This document shows, in pieces, positions 8,921 through 18,098 of a stretch of DNA of 64,000 bases. The number at the start of each line of letters is the position of its first letter. Within the stretch, counting starts at the first letter, position 1. A model generated the notes under the pieces. The model ran no database searches and was not told where the DNA came from. It worked only from the letters and a program-made list of their open reading frames with translations. The DNA is from Alloalcanivorax xiamenensis (GTDB lineage Bacteria > Pseudomonadota > Gammaproteobacteria > Pseudomonadales > Alcanivoracaceae). The stretch spans positions 229,666 through 293,665 of the forward strand of contig NZ_AQPF01000002.1 of NCBI RefSeq assembly GCF_009846745.1, read 5' to 3'. The position numbers were made by a program, and so were the translations under genes.

Positions 8921-9244
8921 GTTTTCTCTTTAGGTTTAGGAGGCCCCTCCCAAGCCAGAACTTATGAGCCCCAGGGCAGCAAGCACTATGGATCAACGTT
9001 GCGCCCTCTCGCGGTCACCAACCGGCGAGAGAGTTCGACCTCGATCCCGCGGATCAGACCCGTCGCTTGTTCTTGACCGTTGCCTATCAGAAAGCTCAGC
9101 ACCTGTGACGGCACCAACAGAAAACTTTCCACCAGTTACCTCAGAAATCGTGCCGCTACTCAACGCCTTGAAGACAGCTCTGTCTTTGTTTGCTGCGGCA
9201 CTGTGCCCGGCGAGCCACTTCACGCCAACCCCTGGTCGGCACAA
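8921..9244. other. 324-base gap between convergent genes, no gene seen
   Basis: This separates the M24 gene from the end of the chelatase gene. The open frames through it are short, lack a ribosome-binding site and resemble nothing I know. I see no tRNA, clear terminator or attachment site. Most of it may be decayed sequence at a junction between modules of the island. Confidence 0.4.
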
Positions 9245-12200
9245 TCAGCGGCGGCGCCACTCCAGGCAGAATCCAAGACCGATCAGCAGCAGCGCGCCCC
9301 CCAGAAACAGCATGGTGGCCGGCTGGCCGACGGTATTGGCCGACACCGCGGGACGCGCCACGGTTTCCATGACACGACCTGTCACCTCGGCCGGGGCGCC
9401 GCCACTCCGCCCCGGCGACGCGGCCGTCAACGCGGGAGCTGTGCCAGTGGCCATCCGCACTGCCTGACGGTAACGGCGTGCCAGCGCCTTGCCACCCGGT
9501 GCCTGTTCCAATGCCACCTCAATGGAGCGGGTCAGCGTCTCGTTGCGGCAAAGGTTGGCGTTACAGGCGCTACCATGGGCCAGGGCACTCTCCACCAACC
9601 TCGTGGCCACCTGGCGCTTATCCGCGTCGCTGGCGTCCCATTGGCCACGCTCCGCGGCTCCAAGCAGATTGGCCAACAACCCCTGCTCCGCGTAGGGGTT
9701 ATGACGATCCAGGAAATCGCGCATATCCAGGCCGTATTCGTCATCCACGTAGACCGCCTTCACCTTGGCCCAGTCAGCGCTGCCCACCACTTGGTCGGTG
9801 GTGCTATTCCAAAGATCAAGCTGATCGGTGAGAAACATGAATGCGCGCGCGCCGTCGTAGCCGTGATCCTGCATCCGCTGAATCCAACGCGGATTGAAAT
9901 AACGGGTGAAGAGTTCCTCCTGGACCGCCTTGGCCGCGCTTTGCAGAGATCCGCCGCCAGCTCTTTCCGGGCGGCTTACATAAAGTTCCGCGCCCTGGCC
10001 TCCGGCGGCGCGGGCGGCCATATCCAAACCACCCAGAAAAGCAGCCGACATGGGGTGATCAAGCATGCCATTGACGTCGCTGGAGCGTGGTAAGACTGCG
10101 CCCTGCAGATCCTTCACAGTGTCCGAGAACAGCGCCGGCATGGCATCGCCGTCCCGGCCGCCACCATACACATGCCCCATGCGATCACGATACAGCGCCG
10201 CCATGTCCGCCTGGCCACCACGGTGGTCTCCGGAACGGGCCAGGAACTGGATGTTCGGCGAGTATGCCCCCGGCGCCGCGGAAAACACCCGGGCCGTGGA
10301 TAAGGCATCCGCCTCGGAGGCGGATGCGCCAGAGGCTTTGAGCCGCTCTGCTCTTTGGCGACTGGAGGCGGCCACGGGATTATCGTCCTCCGGCGCGGCG
10401 GCGGCCAAACGTACTGCCCGGTCGATCAGATCCATAAGTCCGGCATAATGATCCCGGTAGGTACCGCTGGCGGTGACCGTGACGTCCACGCGAGGGCGTC
10501 CCAATTGTTCCCGGGAAAGGCGCCGAAGACCCGAGACACGGCCCTGGCTGTCCCGCTCGACGTGTACGCCCAGCAGAGCCAGGATGTGCGCTTCATTGAC
10601 CCCCTGGTTGCGGGTTGTTTCGCTGGAAAACAACACGAAGGCGAGATGTTTCGGAGGTTGGCCCTGGTGCTTTTCCTGAAAGGTGGCCACCGTGTCCTCG
10701 GCCAGTTGCCAGCCAGTGGCTTCCGCCTCCGGTGTTGGCATGATCGCCGGGTCGAAGGTGTAGAGGTTGCGGCCCACCGGCAGGCTGTCAGCGCGGCGCA
10801 ACGGTGAAAACATGGGCCCTGGCTCAATCCAGCGCCCTTCCAGGGCATCCAGGATGGCGCTGACCTCCCGGGGCGCTCCGCGCAAACCGTCAGCGTAGTC
10901 CCGGGCCTGTTGTACCGTTTGCCGCCGGGTATCGGACAGGGGCCCGTCGTTGGCGGCGATCAGTGCCTTTTCGTTGGCCCCGTTCAGGGCGGCATCAAGC
11001 AGGGCCGGGGGCAGGAGCTCCTGGCCATTGCCTGTGAGCATGGCCGTGACCATGCCAGCCAGGGCGTCTCCGGTGGGTGCCCGACCGAGTACCCGAGTGC
11101 CGTAAGGCATACTCTGCTGTTCCAGATTGGCAATATGGCCAACCACCTCTTCGCGCAGGCGCTCGAAGGGCACGTTGCTGGCGTCCCAGGACAATGCTCG
11201 ATCCAGGCCCAGGGCCGCGACCTCGTCGCGAATTGCCCGGCGTGCCCCGCTGCGAAGCTGATCATGGCCGACCAGATCATCGTAGCGTTGTAACAGCGTC
11301 TTCAAGGTTGTCAGAGTGGTCAATTCGCCGGTGGGCACCACCAGGTTGTACCAGCCGGGAGTGAGCGCCAGCGCTTTTCGCTTATTGGCCAGACCGCCGG
11401 CTCCTCCCAGGCGTTCCGGGTGGATGTGGGGAGTGGCCCCCAGCAGCTGGCCAATGGCATCGTCCACCAGCGGGCCCTCGCTTTTGCCGGGTTGCAGGAC
11501 GATGTTGCTGAACAGGCTGACCCAGGCGTCCGCCTTGAAGTCGTTCCGCAGCCAGAGGAAGAAGGCGGCGTATTGATGATGAGGCGGCAGGGCGTCCGGC
11601 GACTTCAGCGCTGCGTCGTTCTCCAGGTAACCCCAGGCAGGATGCGCGGCGATCAGAATGTTACCGAAGCGCAACGCCGGTAGCAGCAAGACACGTTCGT
11701 CGCCGTCGCCGGCCACCATGACGTTCCCCGGAGGCGCGCCCCAGACTGACCCCATGCGCTCTCGTAGCCGGGCGGGCAGCGCCCCGAACCATTCCTGGTA
11801 ACGCGCCAGAGGCACACGAATGGCGTCTGTCCTTGCCGCACGTTGTTGGATCGACGCCGGAGCCCAACCACCGATATTGGACGCTTCGTCCACCAGTTGG
11901 CGGCTCAGTTGGTCCCGGGACGGCAAGGGGGCGTCGCCCAGATCATAGCCGCGTGCCTTCATCGCCTTGAGCACCTCAATCAGAGTGCCGGGCACGTCCA
12001 GAAAATCGTCGGGATCGGCACCCAGATCCGCCTTACCGCCGCTTTCGCTCCAGAAGGTGAACACCACTTTCTTTTCGGCGTTGGCCCGGCGGTGCAGATG
12101 CGCCCAGGCCACCGCCCGGGCGGCACGCCAACGGGTTTGTTCTACCATGGGGAGAACGTCGCGCCGACCGAACCCGCGCTCCCCGGCAGCGGATACCGCC

Positions 12201-13180
12201 AGCGGTTCGAATATGCCCGCCCGTTCCCCCCGGGCGATGTCTCCCGAGTTACGTGGCGCCAGACCATGAGCTGATTGCCGGTACGCTTCGCCACTCTGGT
12301 GACGAATATGCAACGCGGAAAGCACGGGAACACCCAGGGCCCGGGCCCGTTCAATGCCCTGATTCAGGTCGTCACGATCAAGAACGGTGCCCTGAAAGAT
12401 TACTGCGTCCACCCTGGGAATACCCTGATCGTCCAGCAAAAGATCGAGGCGGGCGTCACCAGTGCCAGCCAGCGCCACCGGTTCGCCACCTTCCACCCGG
12501 ACGGCTTCGATCAGGGCGTCCACACCGGCCAGGTCTTCCTGCAGATAGTGGTTGCGATGGAACAGGATGCCGATGCGCGGTGTAGCCTCGTCCACCTCGG
12601 CGCCCGCGCGCTGGTAGCTCCGCCAGTCGGCGAACAGATCGGGCTCCCCCGGCCGGTAAAAGCCCTGCTCCGGATAGGAACGGGGCGCCGGTACCGGCGC
12701 CCCGTCGTTACCACCGGCCAACACCGCGAGATAAGCGATCAGTCCCCGGTAATTGACCTGCGACGGCATGCGCCAGTAACCGGTCAGATCCGGATGTTGA
12801 TGGACATCCACATTGCCATTCAGGTCAGCGCCCGGCGAGACCACCACCAATCGGGTATGCTCGCCGGCCCTCCGGAGCAATCGGGCATGAGTACGGGCAT
12901 TATCCGAGTCGCCATCCACGAATAGCAGATCCAACCCGGCCAGTTCCGCCTCTATACCGGCCTGATCCAAAGAATGACCACCATCCCCCGAGGCGTAAAC
13001 GATGACCGTGGCACGATCATCCAGCCCCTGGGCGGCGCGTAGAATTTCGCCAGCCCCGGTACTTTCTCCACCGTCGTACACCAGGCCGATACGTGGCGTA
13101 TCGGCCCATGCCGTTACCGTAACAAGCAGGCTGCCCAGCACCATCAACAGCGATACCGGAGTCCGTTGCCATGTCATCAT
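9245..13180 (-). CDS. Periplasmic membrane-anchored CobN/Mg-chelatase-like protein (HmuS type)
   Basis: This is a 1311-residue protein of the CobN/BchH large-subunit chelatase family. The N-terminus is a signal peptide (MMTWQRTPVSLLMVLGSLLV, cleavage near AWA). The C-terminus has a single membrane span (ATMLFLGGALLLIGLGFCLE) followed by Arg residues. It should therefore be anchored in the inner membrane with its body in the periplasm, unlike cytoplasmic cobaltochelatase CobN. HmuS of Bacteroidetes haem-uptake operons has this organisation and removes iron from haem. No cob genes are nearby, while receptor, ExbB-like and DUF2149 genes precede it. A role in taking metal out of an imported tetrapyrrole is inferred. 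ATG at 13180 overlaps the previous stop (TGATG). Confidence 0.8.
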   Translation of the reverse strand: MMTWQRTPVSLLMVLGSLLVTVTAWADTPRIGLVYDGGESTGAGEILRAAQGLDDRATVIVYASGDGGHSLDQAGIEAELAGLDLLFVDGDSDNARTHARLLRRAGEHTRLVVVSPGADLNGNVDVHQHPDLTGYWRMPSQVNYRGLIAYLAVLAGGNDGAPVPAPRSYPEQGFYRPGEPDLFADWRSYQRAGAEVDEATPRIGILFHRNHYLQEDLAGVDALIEAVRVEGGEPVALAGTGDARLDLLLDDQGIPRVDAVIFQGTVLDRDDLNQGIERARALGVPVLSALHIRHQSGEAYRQSAHGLAPRNSGDIARGERAGIFEPLAVSAAGERGFGRRDVLPMVEQTRWRAARAVAWAHLHRRANAEKKVVFTFWSESGGKADLGADPDDFLDVPGTLIEVLKAMKARGYDLGDAPLPSRDQLSRQLVDEASNIGGWAPASIQQRAARTDAIRVPLARYQEWFGALPARLRERMGSVWGAPPGNVMVAGDGDERVLLLPALRFGNILIAAHPAWGYLENDAALKSPDALPPHHQYAAFFLWLRNDFKADAWVSLFSNIVLQPGKSEGPLVDDAIGQLLGATPHIHPERLGGAGGLANKRKALALTPGWYNLVVPTGELTTLTTLKTLLQRYDDLVGHDQLRSGARRAIRDEVAALGLDRALSWDASNVPFERLREEVVGHIANLEQQSMPYGTRVLGRAPTGDALAGMVTAMLTGNGQELLPPALLDAALNGANEKALIAANDGPLSDTRRQTVQQARDYADGLRGAPREVSAILDALEGRWIEPGPMFSPLRRADSLPVGRNLYTFDPAIMPTPEAEATGWQLAEDTVATFQEKHQGQPPKHLAFVLFSSETTRNQGVNEAHILALLGVHVERDSQGRVSGLRRLSREQLGRPRVDVTVTASGTYRDHYAGLMDLIDRAVRLAAAAPEDDNPVAASSRQRAERLKASGASASEADALSTARVFSAAPGAYSPNIQFLARSGDHRGGQADMAALYRDRMGHVYGGGRDGDAMPALFSDTVKDLQGAVLPRSSDVNGMLDHPMSAAFLGGLDMAARAAGGQGAELYVSRPERAGGGSLQSAAKAVQEELFTRYFNPRWIQRMQDHGYDGARAFMFLTDQLDLWNSTTDQVVGSADWAKVKAVYVDDEYGLDMRDFLDRHNPYAEQGLLANLLGAAERGQWDASDADKRQVATRLVESALAHGSACNANLCRNETLTRSIEVALEQAPGGKALARRYRQAVRMATGTAPALTAASPGRSGGAPAEVTGRVMETVARPAVSANTVGQPATMLFLGGALLLIGLGFCLEWRRR

Positions 13181-13539
13181 CAGGGAGACACCCCATCTTC
13201 CGGCACATAGACCACCTGCCCGTCAGGCAACCGGTACGCGGTGCCCAATCGTGTGCCAGCACCACTCAACTCCCGGTCGGAGACTTTCTGTACCTTGATG
13301 CTTTCCCGGTCCTTGGTAATCAGAGTGGTTTCACCGTCCCGGTTCTGGGTCATCACCGTCATCTGGCTGTCCGGGTCGATAAAATCCTGCAGTGAAAACA
13401 GAGAGAACAGCGCCAGAATCAAGGCCACAATGAAAGCCAGACTGACATCGAAAAGATTCGCGATACCGGCGAGAGGGTCATCATCCAAGCTGCTCTCAGC
13501 GAACAGGCGATGGCGCCGCAGCAACCGATGTTCACTCAT
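13180..13539 (-). CDS. DUF2149 family membrane protein (HmuU-like)
   Basis: This 119-residue protein has one membrane helix (LFDVSLAFIVALILALFSLF) after a short cytoplasmic start and ends in a small periplasmic domain. The run DDDPLAGIANLFD is typical of DUF2149 proteins found between ExbB-like and CobN-like genes. By position it could play the ExbD/TolR part beside the ExbB-like protein. ATG at 13539 follows GAGGGG; its first 8 bases overlap the end of the upstream gene. Longer upstream starts are in-frame read-through of that gene and were not used. Confidence 0.75.
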   Translation of the reverse strand: MSEHRLLRRHRLFAESSLDDDPLAGIANLFDVSLAFIVALILALFSLFSLQDFIDPDSQMTVMTQNRDGETTLITKDRESIKVQKVSDRELSGAGTRLGTAYRLPDGQVVYVPEDGVSP

Positions 13540-14086
13540 GGGACCCCTCATTATCGCGAGCCAGCAGACGTTCGGCGTACAAAGCCAACTCGGCGCCATC
13601 GCGACGAGCCCAGCGTTCCTGCGTGGTCGCCAACAGATAGGCCACCACACTGATCGCCAGCCCCAGCACAGTGGCCGCGAACGCGGTGACCATATTGCCC
13701 GCCAGCGCCGGCATCTGGCCTTCCGCCAACCCCTGCAGTGCATGGGCCATGGGAATCAATGTACCCATCAGTCCCAGGGCAGGACCGATGCGCACCAACA
13801 GCCGCAGCCGTGACACGGAACGCCAGGCACGTTGCTCGGTGTCCATCAGGATATGTTCCAGACGCAGGGACAGTGGGTCATCCGTGCTCCCTTGCCGGGC
13901 CTGATCAAGACGCTCAATGGCACTTGCCGGGCGCGGTTGTCGACGGCGAACCAAGGCCAGGCGCAGAGTGCCGCCCAGCGCGACCAGGGTGACCGCCGCG
14001 GCGAGCAGCAACCCGATCATCACCGGCCAGGCCAGCAGGTCGGCGATGCCGTGTAGGATCAGTCGAAGGCCGTTCAGGCTCGTCAT
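13532..14086 (-). CDS. MotA/TolQ/ExbB-type proton channel protein
   Basis: This 184-residue inner-membrane protein has three predicted helices (about residues 18-40, 95-118 and 128-150). The family signature is LLVRIGPALGLMGTLIPMAHAL before the second helix. Such proteins couple the proton gradient to TonB-like partners or other work in the envelope. It lies 12 bases downstream of the receptor gene and overlaps the DUF2149 gene, so receptor, channel and chelatase are probably made together. A dedicated energising unit for this receptor or chelatase is inferred. Confidence 0.85.
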   Translation of the reverse strand: MTSLNGLRLILHGIADLLAWPVMIGLLLAAAVTLVALGGTLRLALVRRRQPRPASAIERLDQARQGSTDDPLSLRLEHILMDTEQRAWRSVSRLRLLVRIGPALGLMGTLIPMAHALQGLAEGQMPALAGNMVTAFAATVLGLAISVVAYLLATTQERWARRDGAELALYAERLLARDNEGSHE

Positions 14087-14098
14087 GGCAGGGCTCTC

Positions 14099-16180
14099 CT
14101 AGAAGTCATAGCGGTAGTTGGCCAGGACCAGGCGCCCGGGACCGGGATAGTCGCCTTTCTCGTAGTAATAACGATTGAACAGATTCTCCACTTGCACGCC
14201 GACGGTATGGTGCGGCGTGATATACCAGCGCAGATCGGCGTCGACCAGGGTGGTGCTGTCGAACTCGAACAACCGGTCCTGCCTGTCGGAGAAATAGCGG
14301 CCGCTGCTGTAGTCACTATCGAGCATGCCATCCACATGGCGGGCGGCGAGGCGCGCACCAAAGCGGCTGCCTTCATAGTCGAGCGCCGCGTTGATCTTAA
14401 AGCGCGCCACATTGCGCAAAGGTTCCCGACCATCCGGGAGGTCCTGTTCACGTTCCATGTAATAGGTACTGGTGGTAGTAAAACGCAAGCTTCCCGGCAG
14501 CCGTGGCAGCCAGTAGTCCAGATCAATACCCAGCGTCGCCTCGAAACCTTCCGCCCGGGCCCGGCTGGCATTGACGTAAGTGGTCTCACGGAGGTCATCG
14601 GTGCTGGTCAGAATCACCGTCTCGATCTTGTCTTTTACTCGGGTCAGGAACCAGGTCAGGTCGGCATCCCAGGCTTCAGCCTGGTATCCCACGCCAAAGT
14701 CGTAAGTGGTGCTGGTTTCCGGATCCAGATCCGGATTACCGTAGGCGATCTGCAGCCGCTGTCCGACGATTTCCTCGGTACGGCCCGAAGTCTCGCGGGT
14801 GAGCGGGGCCACGAAGCCGCGCCCGGCGCTGGCATGCAGGCGCCAGCGCCGTTCCTGTTCGGGGAAGAACACCACACCAACGCGTGGATTGAAGGTATCA
14901 AAGCGAGAACTGCCCGGAATCAAATCCTCCCGATGAGGCGTGGATCTGGCTTTGTTCTCGATCTCGTCGTAGCGCGCGCCCAGATTGACGATAAGCCGGT
15001 CATCCAGCCATTTGCTGGTAAGTTCGGAGTAAACCCCCAGCGTTTCACGTTCATCGTCCGGAGAGTAGGGCCCTTGACGCTGACCCTCGGTGTCGTAGCG
15101 ACGGCTGGTATTGCTGACTTCCTCGTAATCGAGGCCATAAACCCACAACCAACGCTCATTGAGGCTCCAGGCATCACGCAGTTGCAAACCGTGGAAACGA
15201 GTATCCCGGTTACTGTCGTTATAAAGCAATTGGCCCTCCGCGGCTTTATGGCTGTCGTAGGCCTCGCGGGTGGTATAGGCCCGGGCCAGAGGCTGATGAT
15301 TCCCCATTGTTCCAGTCAGCGAGAGATCCAGTCCGAAGGCATCGACATCGGAGAGCCCCTGGTTCAACTGGCCATCGGACTCGGCCCCGGGAGACTCAAC
15401 GTCGTTGCCGCGCAACACCTGACCGCGCGCGTCCACACGCCACTCCGGTGACAGCCGATAACCAAAGCGGGCATAACCGGAGCGTGTCTCGAACCCGGTA
15501 AAGGGGCGCCGCACGCCACCGCCCTGGCGGAAGCCATCCTCGAAGCGACGGGACTGACGGCCCAGATCGTAGTCATCAAACTGGCTACGCTCATCAAAAG
15601 CGACATCGAAATCCAGATTAGGCGTCAAACTACCGCCGGCATGGGCATCCGCACGCAAGGTATCGTAGCTACCGGCGGCGATGCCGAACCCTCCGGAAAC
15701 CGAGCCGCGGGAATCCCGGGTAATGAAATTGATCACCCCGCCCATGGCGGAGGAACCGTATACCGCCGAGGCGGAACCCTTCAGCACCTCCACCCGTTCA
15801 ACCCCCGCCATGGGCAGATTACCGAGGCTGGTGATCCCAGCGGGACGGCCGTCAATCAGTATCAACACCCGCTGGTTGGTGCCGGAAAACTCCGGGCGGA
15901 AACCACGCAGGCCCACCCCGGAGCGGCCGCCGGGATACTGAATCACATCCACGGAGGTGCTTTTTTTAAGGAAATCGGTGGCAAACATCGCTGGCGTTTG
16001 TGTGAGTTCCTCCAGGTCAATGACCTCGACATTGGCGGCGACTTCCCGCCGCTCCGTGGCAATTCGATTGGGGGTGACCACCACCGTATCCAGGTCGGCG
16101 GCGGAAGAAGCGTCGGCATTGGCTACGACGGGGGCAAGGCAGGACGCGGTAACGACCAGGAGAACAGGAGCTTTAATCAT
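14099..16180 (-). CDS. TonB-dependent outer-membrane receptor, haem/tetrapyrrole type by context
   Basis: With ATG at 16180 the product has 693 residues and starts with a signal peptide (MIKAPVLLVVTASCLAPVVA). A TonB-box-like stretch DLDTVVVTPNR follows, then the plug (ERVEVLKGSASAVYGSSAMGG) and a 22-strand-type barrel ending in LANYRYDF. The segment GRGFVAPLTRE..GNPDLDPETS resembles the FRAP/NPNL region of haem receptors, with Val for Arg and Asp for Asn. BtuB-type receptors share much of this, so cobalamin cannot be excluded. I see no cobalamin riboswitch upstream. It is the first gene of the receptor-channel-DUF2149-chelatase operon. An upstream extension to 16270 lacks a signal peptide and was rejected. 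Confidence 0.85.
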   Translation of the reverse strand: MIKAPVLLVVTASCLAPVVANADASSAADLDTVVVTPNRIATERREVAANVEVIDLEELTQTPAMFATDFLKKSTSVDVIQYPGGRSGVGLRGFRPEFSGTNQRVLILIDGRPAGITSLGNLPMAGVERVEVLKGSASAVYGSSAMGGVINFITRDSRGSVSGGFGIAAGSYDTLRADAHAGGSLTPNLDFDVAFDERSQFDDYDLGRQSRRFEDGFRQGGGVRRPFTGFETRSGYARFGYRLSPEWRVDARGQVLRGNDVESPGAESDGQLNQGLSDVDAFGLDLSLTGTMGNHQPLARAYTTREAYDSHKAAEGQLLYNDSNRDTRFHGLQLRDAWSLNERWLWVYGLDYEEVSNTSRRYDTEGQRQGPYSPDDERETLGVYSELTSKWLDDRLIVNLGARYDEIENKARSTPHREDLIPGSSRFDTFNPRVGVVFFPEQERRWRLHASAGRGFVAPLTRETSGRTEEIVGQRLQIAYGNPDLDPETSTTYDFGVGYQAEAWDADLTWFLTRVKDKIETVILTSTDDLRETTYVNASRARAEGFEATLGIDLDYWLPRLPGSLRFTTTSTYYMEREQDLPDGREPLRNVARFKINAALDYEGSRFGARLAARHVDGMLDSDYSSGRYFSDRQDRLFEFDSTTLVDADLRWYITPHHTVGVQVENLFNRYYYEKGDYPGPGRLVLANYRYDF

Positions 16181-16289
16181 TGATGTCCCATGTGTAGCGC
16201 AAACGAAAATCTGGAACGGGCAATCATCAATGTCCTTACCGATACCCCGCGCCCGAAATCGACGATCCATGATCGGCCCTGAATGCTAC

Positions 16290-16318
16290 ATTATATCATA
16301 ACATTAACAAAATAATTC
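16290..16318 (-). promoter_or_regulatory. Candidate sigma-70 promoter of the receptor-chelatase operon
   Basis: A perfect TATAAT (16290-16295 on the minus strand) lies in an AT-rich island about 110 bases upstream of the receptor start. The -35 region (GAATTA at about 17 bases) is weak, which suggests an activator. A convincing Fur box is not visible here. Confidence 0.4.
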
Positions 16319-16404
16319 TCTGGCGACCGCGTAACGGAAAGCCTCATGATCAATCGTGGCTTTTAAAGAATGCGTTGAGGAGTGATTTCGTGACCGCCAG
16401 GACA

Positions 16405-17796
16405 TCAGGTTCTATCGCTAACAAGCGCTCTGCACATGCAAGACAACTTAAGGCTGGTCTCTCCGTATTCATGTTCAGGCTCCGAATCCCCCACCAAACC
16501 ACACCCCGCAAACAGGTGGCACTCCTTGCCGCTGATCAAGGCGGACCGTAGCGCTACCACGAAGTCGCCATTACCTGCGCCGTCAATCCATCCCAGGGGA
16601 CCTGCATACCAGCCACGATCGAAGCGTTCGTGGACGCGGATGCAAGCCAGAGCCTCGTGCCGCGGATAGCCCGCCACGGCGGGGGTGGGTTGCATGGCCT
16701 GCACCAAGTCAAGAACACCGGATCCCGCGGCGATGCGACCTTCGATGCGGGTACTCAAATGCTGCATCAGCGGCAGGCGATGCAACACCGGTTCCGGGGA
16801 GATCGTGAGCTCATCAAGCAGCGGACGCAGCGCATCACGGATAGCCTGAACCACCAGCTCGTGCTCGTGCTGGTCCTTGTCCGAGGCCAGCAGTTGCTCG
16901 CCAAGACGTTGGTCGTCCTCAGCATTGTCACCACGCCGTATGGTGCCCGCCAGAGCATGTGTCTCCACCCTGCCGTGATGTACGCGGACCAAACGCTCCG
17001 GCGTCGCCCCGAGAAAACAGAGGCCACCACGATGAACGGCAAAGAGATGAGAGCACGGGTCGGCGTCACGCAAACGGCACAGCACGGCAGCCGCGGACAA
17101 CGGCGCCGAGTAGGTCTGGTGCAGGTGCCGCGCCAGCACCACCTTGCTCAACCGGCCCGCCCGGATCGCGTCAATCAGAGCTTCTGCCTTCGCCTGCCAT
17201 TGCCGAGCGCCGATCCCCTGCTCCCGCACCAAAGTCGAAGCCGGCGGAGACGACAACACCGCCTGTTCACTGGAAAGCAGCGTCTCGATATCACGTCGAT
17301 AGCGATGACTTTCGGTCACCGGGTCGTCGTCCTGTCGCACCAGCTTATGGCAGATCAAATAACTTCCCCGCGCCGTGCACTCCAGCAGCAGACGCGGCAC
17401 CGTCAGACAGGCAGCGGGAAAGCATTGCCACGGCCACTGTTGATTCGCTGTCCGATCAAAACGAAGCCCGCCAATGGCGCGCGCTACCTCCGCGCCCTCC
17501 ACTACAGCGTCATCATTGAGCCGCCGCCAACGGTGTTGCAGACCAGTCAGACCGGAATCCGGGTCGGGCACGCACTCCAATGCCTGACCGATCCCCAGCA
17601 GCACCCGTTGCGGCTCCCGGGTTTCCCAGTACAGACAGTCCACCCCCGCGGCGTCCAACCGTTGGTATAACGCCATCGGGTCCGCGCCGGACCAGGGAAG
17701 GCTCACAACCGCCAATACCGGCTGGCCGGATTGCCGGGCCTGTTTCCGTGCCTTGGCGAACACGGATTCCAAATCGCCCATCCGCGTCATCTTCAT
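16405..17796 (-). CDS. pchA: Isochorismate synthase (PchA type)
   Basis: This 463-residue enzyme converts chorismate to isochorismate, the first step to salicylate. The chorismate-binding domain occupies about residues 200-455. Conserved blocks are FLGATPERLVRVHHGRVETH, ALAGTIRRG, EHELVVQAIRDAL, RFDRGWYAGPLGWID and FAGCGLVGDSEPEHEYGET. The start overlaps the pchB stop (ATGA, 17793-17796). It is the last gene of the 27-kb siderophore run. A separate lyase gene lies next to it, so a one-enzyme salicylate synthase is unlikely. Confidence 0.93.
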   Translation of the reverse strand: MKMTRMGDLESVFAKARKQARQSGQPVLAVVSLPWSGADPMALYQRLDAAGVDCLYWETREPQRVLLGIGQALECVPDPDSGLTGLQHRWRRLNDDAVVEGAEVARAIGGLRFDRTANQQWPWQCFPAACLTVPRLLLECTARGSYLICHKLVRQDDDPVTESHRYRRDIETLLSSEQAVLSSPPASTLVREQGIGARQWQAKAEALIDAIRAGRLSKVVLARHLHQTYSAPLSAAAVLCRLRDADPCSHLFAVHRGGLCFLGATPERLVRVHHGRVETHALAGTIRRGDNAEDDQRLGEQLLASDKDQHEHELVVQAIRDALRPLLDELTISPEPVLHRLPLMQHLSTRIEGRIAAGSGVLDLVQAMQPTPAVAGYPRHEALACIRVHERFDRGWYAGPLGWIDGAGNGDFVVALRSALISGKECHLFAGCGLVGDSEPEHEYGETSLKLSCMCRALVSDRT

Positions 17797-18098
17797 CGCT
17801 GCCCCCTCTGCTCACGCCAATATTCCACCTGGCGGGCGATAAACCAGGGAATGATCTGCTCAAAGAGGGATTCGACGAAGTCGCTGTCCAGGTCGTTTTC
17901 TCGCGCCCAGAGGCGGCGCTCCACCAGCATCGCCGCTACCCGGTCCGGCGCCGGGATACTCGCTTCATCCGGTTTGAACCGTGACGCGGCCAACACGTAC
18001 CCCATCCGCTTGCCCAGGAGCCCCACCAGTTCATGATCCAGCGTATCGATCGCCTGGCGGATATCGGCAAGGCCGGTGCACTCGTCAGGATGTAACAT
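17793..18098 (-). CDS. pchB: Isochorismate-pyruvate lyase (PchB type)
   Basis: This 101-residue protein has the all-helical chorismate-mutase (AroQ) fold. It splits isochorismate into salicylate and pyruvate. CTGLADIRQAIDTLDHELV, KRMGYVLAASRFK and IPAPDRVAAML are very close to what I recall of Pseudomonas PchB. The active-site Arg and Lys positions in RQAID and SRFK are kept. ATG at 18098 follows GGAGATAGAGAGC. It overlaps pchC by 14 bases and pchA by 4. Confidence 0.93.
   Translation of the reverse strand: MLHPDECTGLADIRQAIDTLDHELVGLLGKRMGYVLAASRFKPDEASIPAPDRVAAMLVERRLWARENDLDSDFVESLFEQIIPWFIARQVEYWREQRGQR

Noticed and set aside
8964..9467. Possible small gene between the M24 gene and the chelatase gene
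   Set aside because: It has no ribosome-binding site or family resemblance and runs into the 3' end of the chelatase gene in antisense.
9245..13180. Cobaltochelatase CobN of cobalamin synthesis
   Set aside because: It has a signal peptide and a C-terminal membrane anchor, no cob genes lie nearby, and the DUF2149/ExbB-like neighbours are those of hmu-type operons.
16337..16364. Terminator after pchA
   Set aside because: GAAAGCC..GGCTTTT can pair, but the stem is short, the loop is long and on the pchA strand the T run is poor.
16180..16405. Cobalamin riboswitch upstream of the receptor
   Set aside because: I looked for the conserved B12-box region and found none. The 225 bases are too short for a full riboswitch plus promoter.
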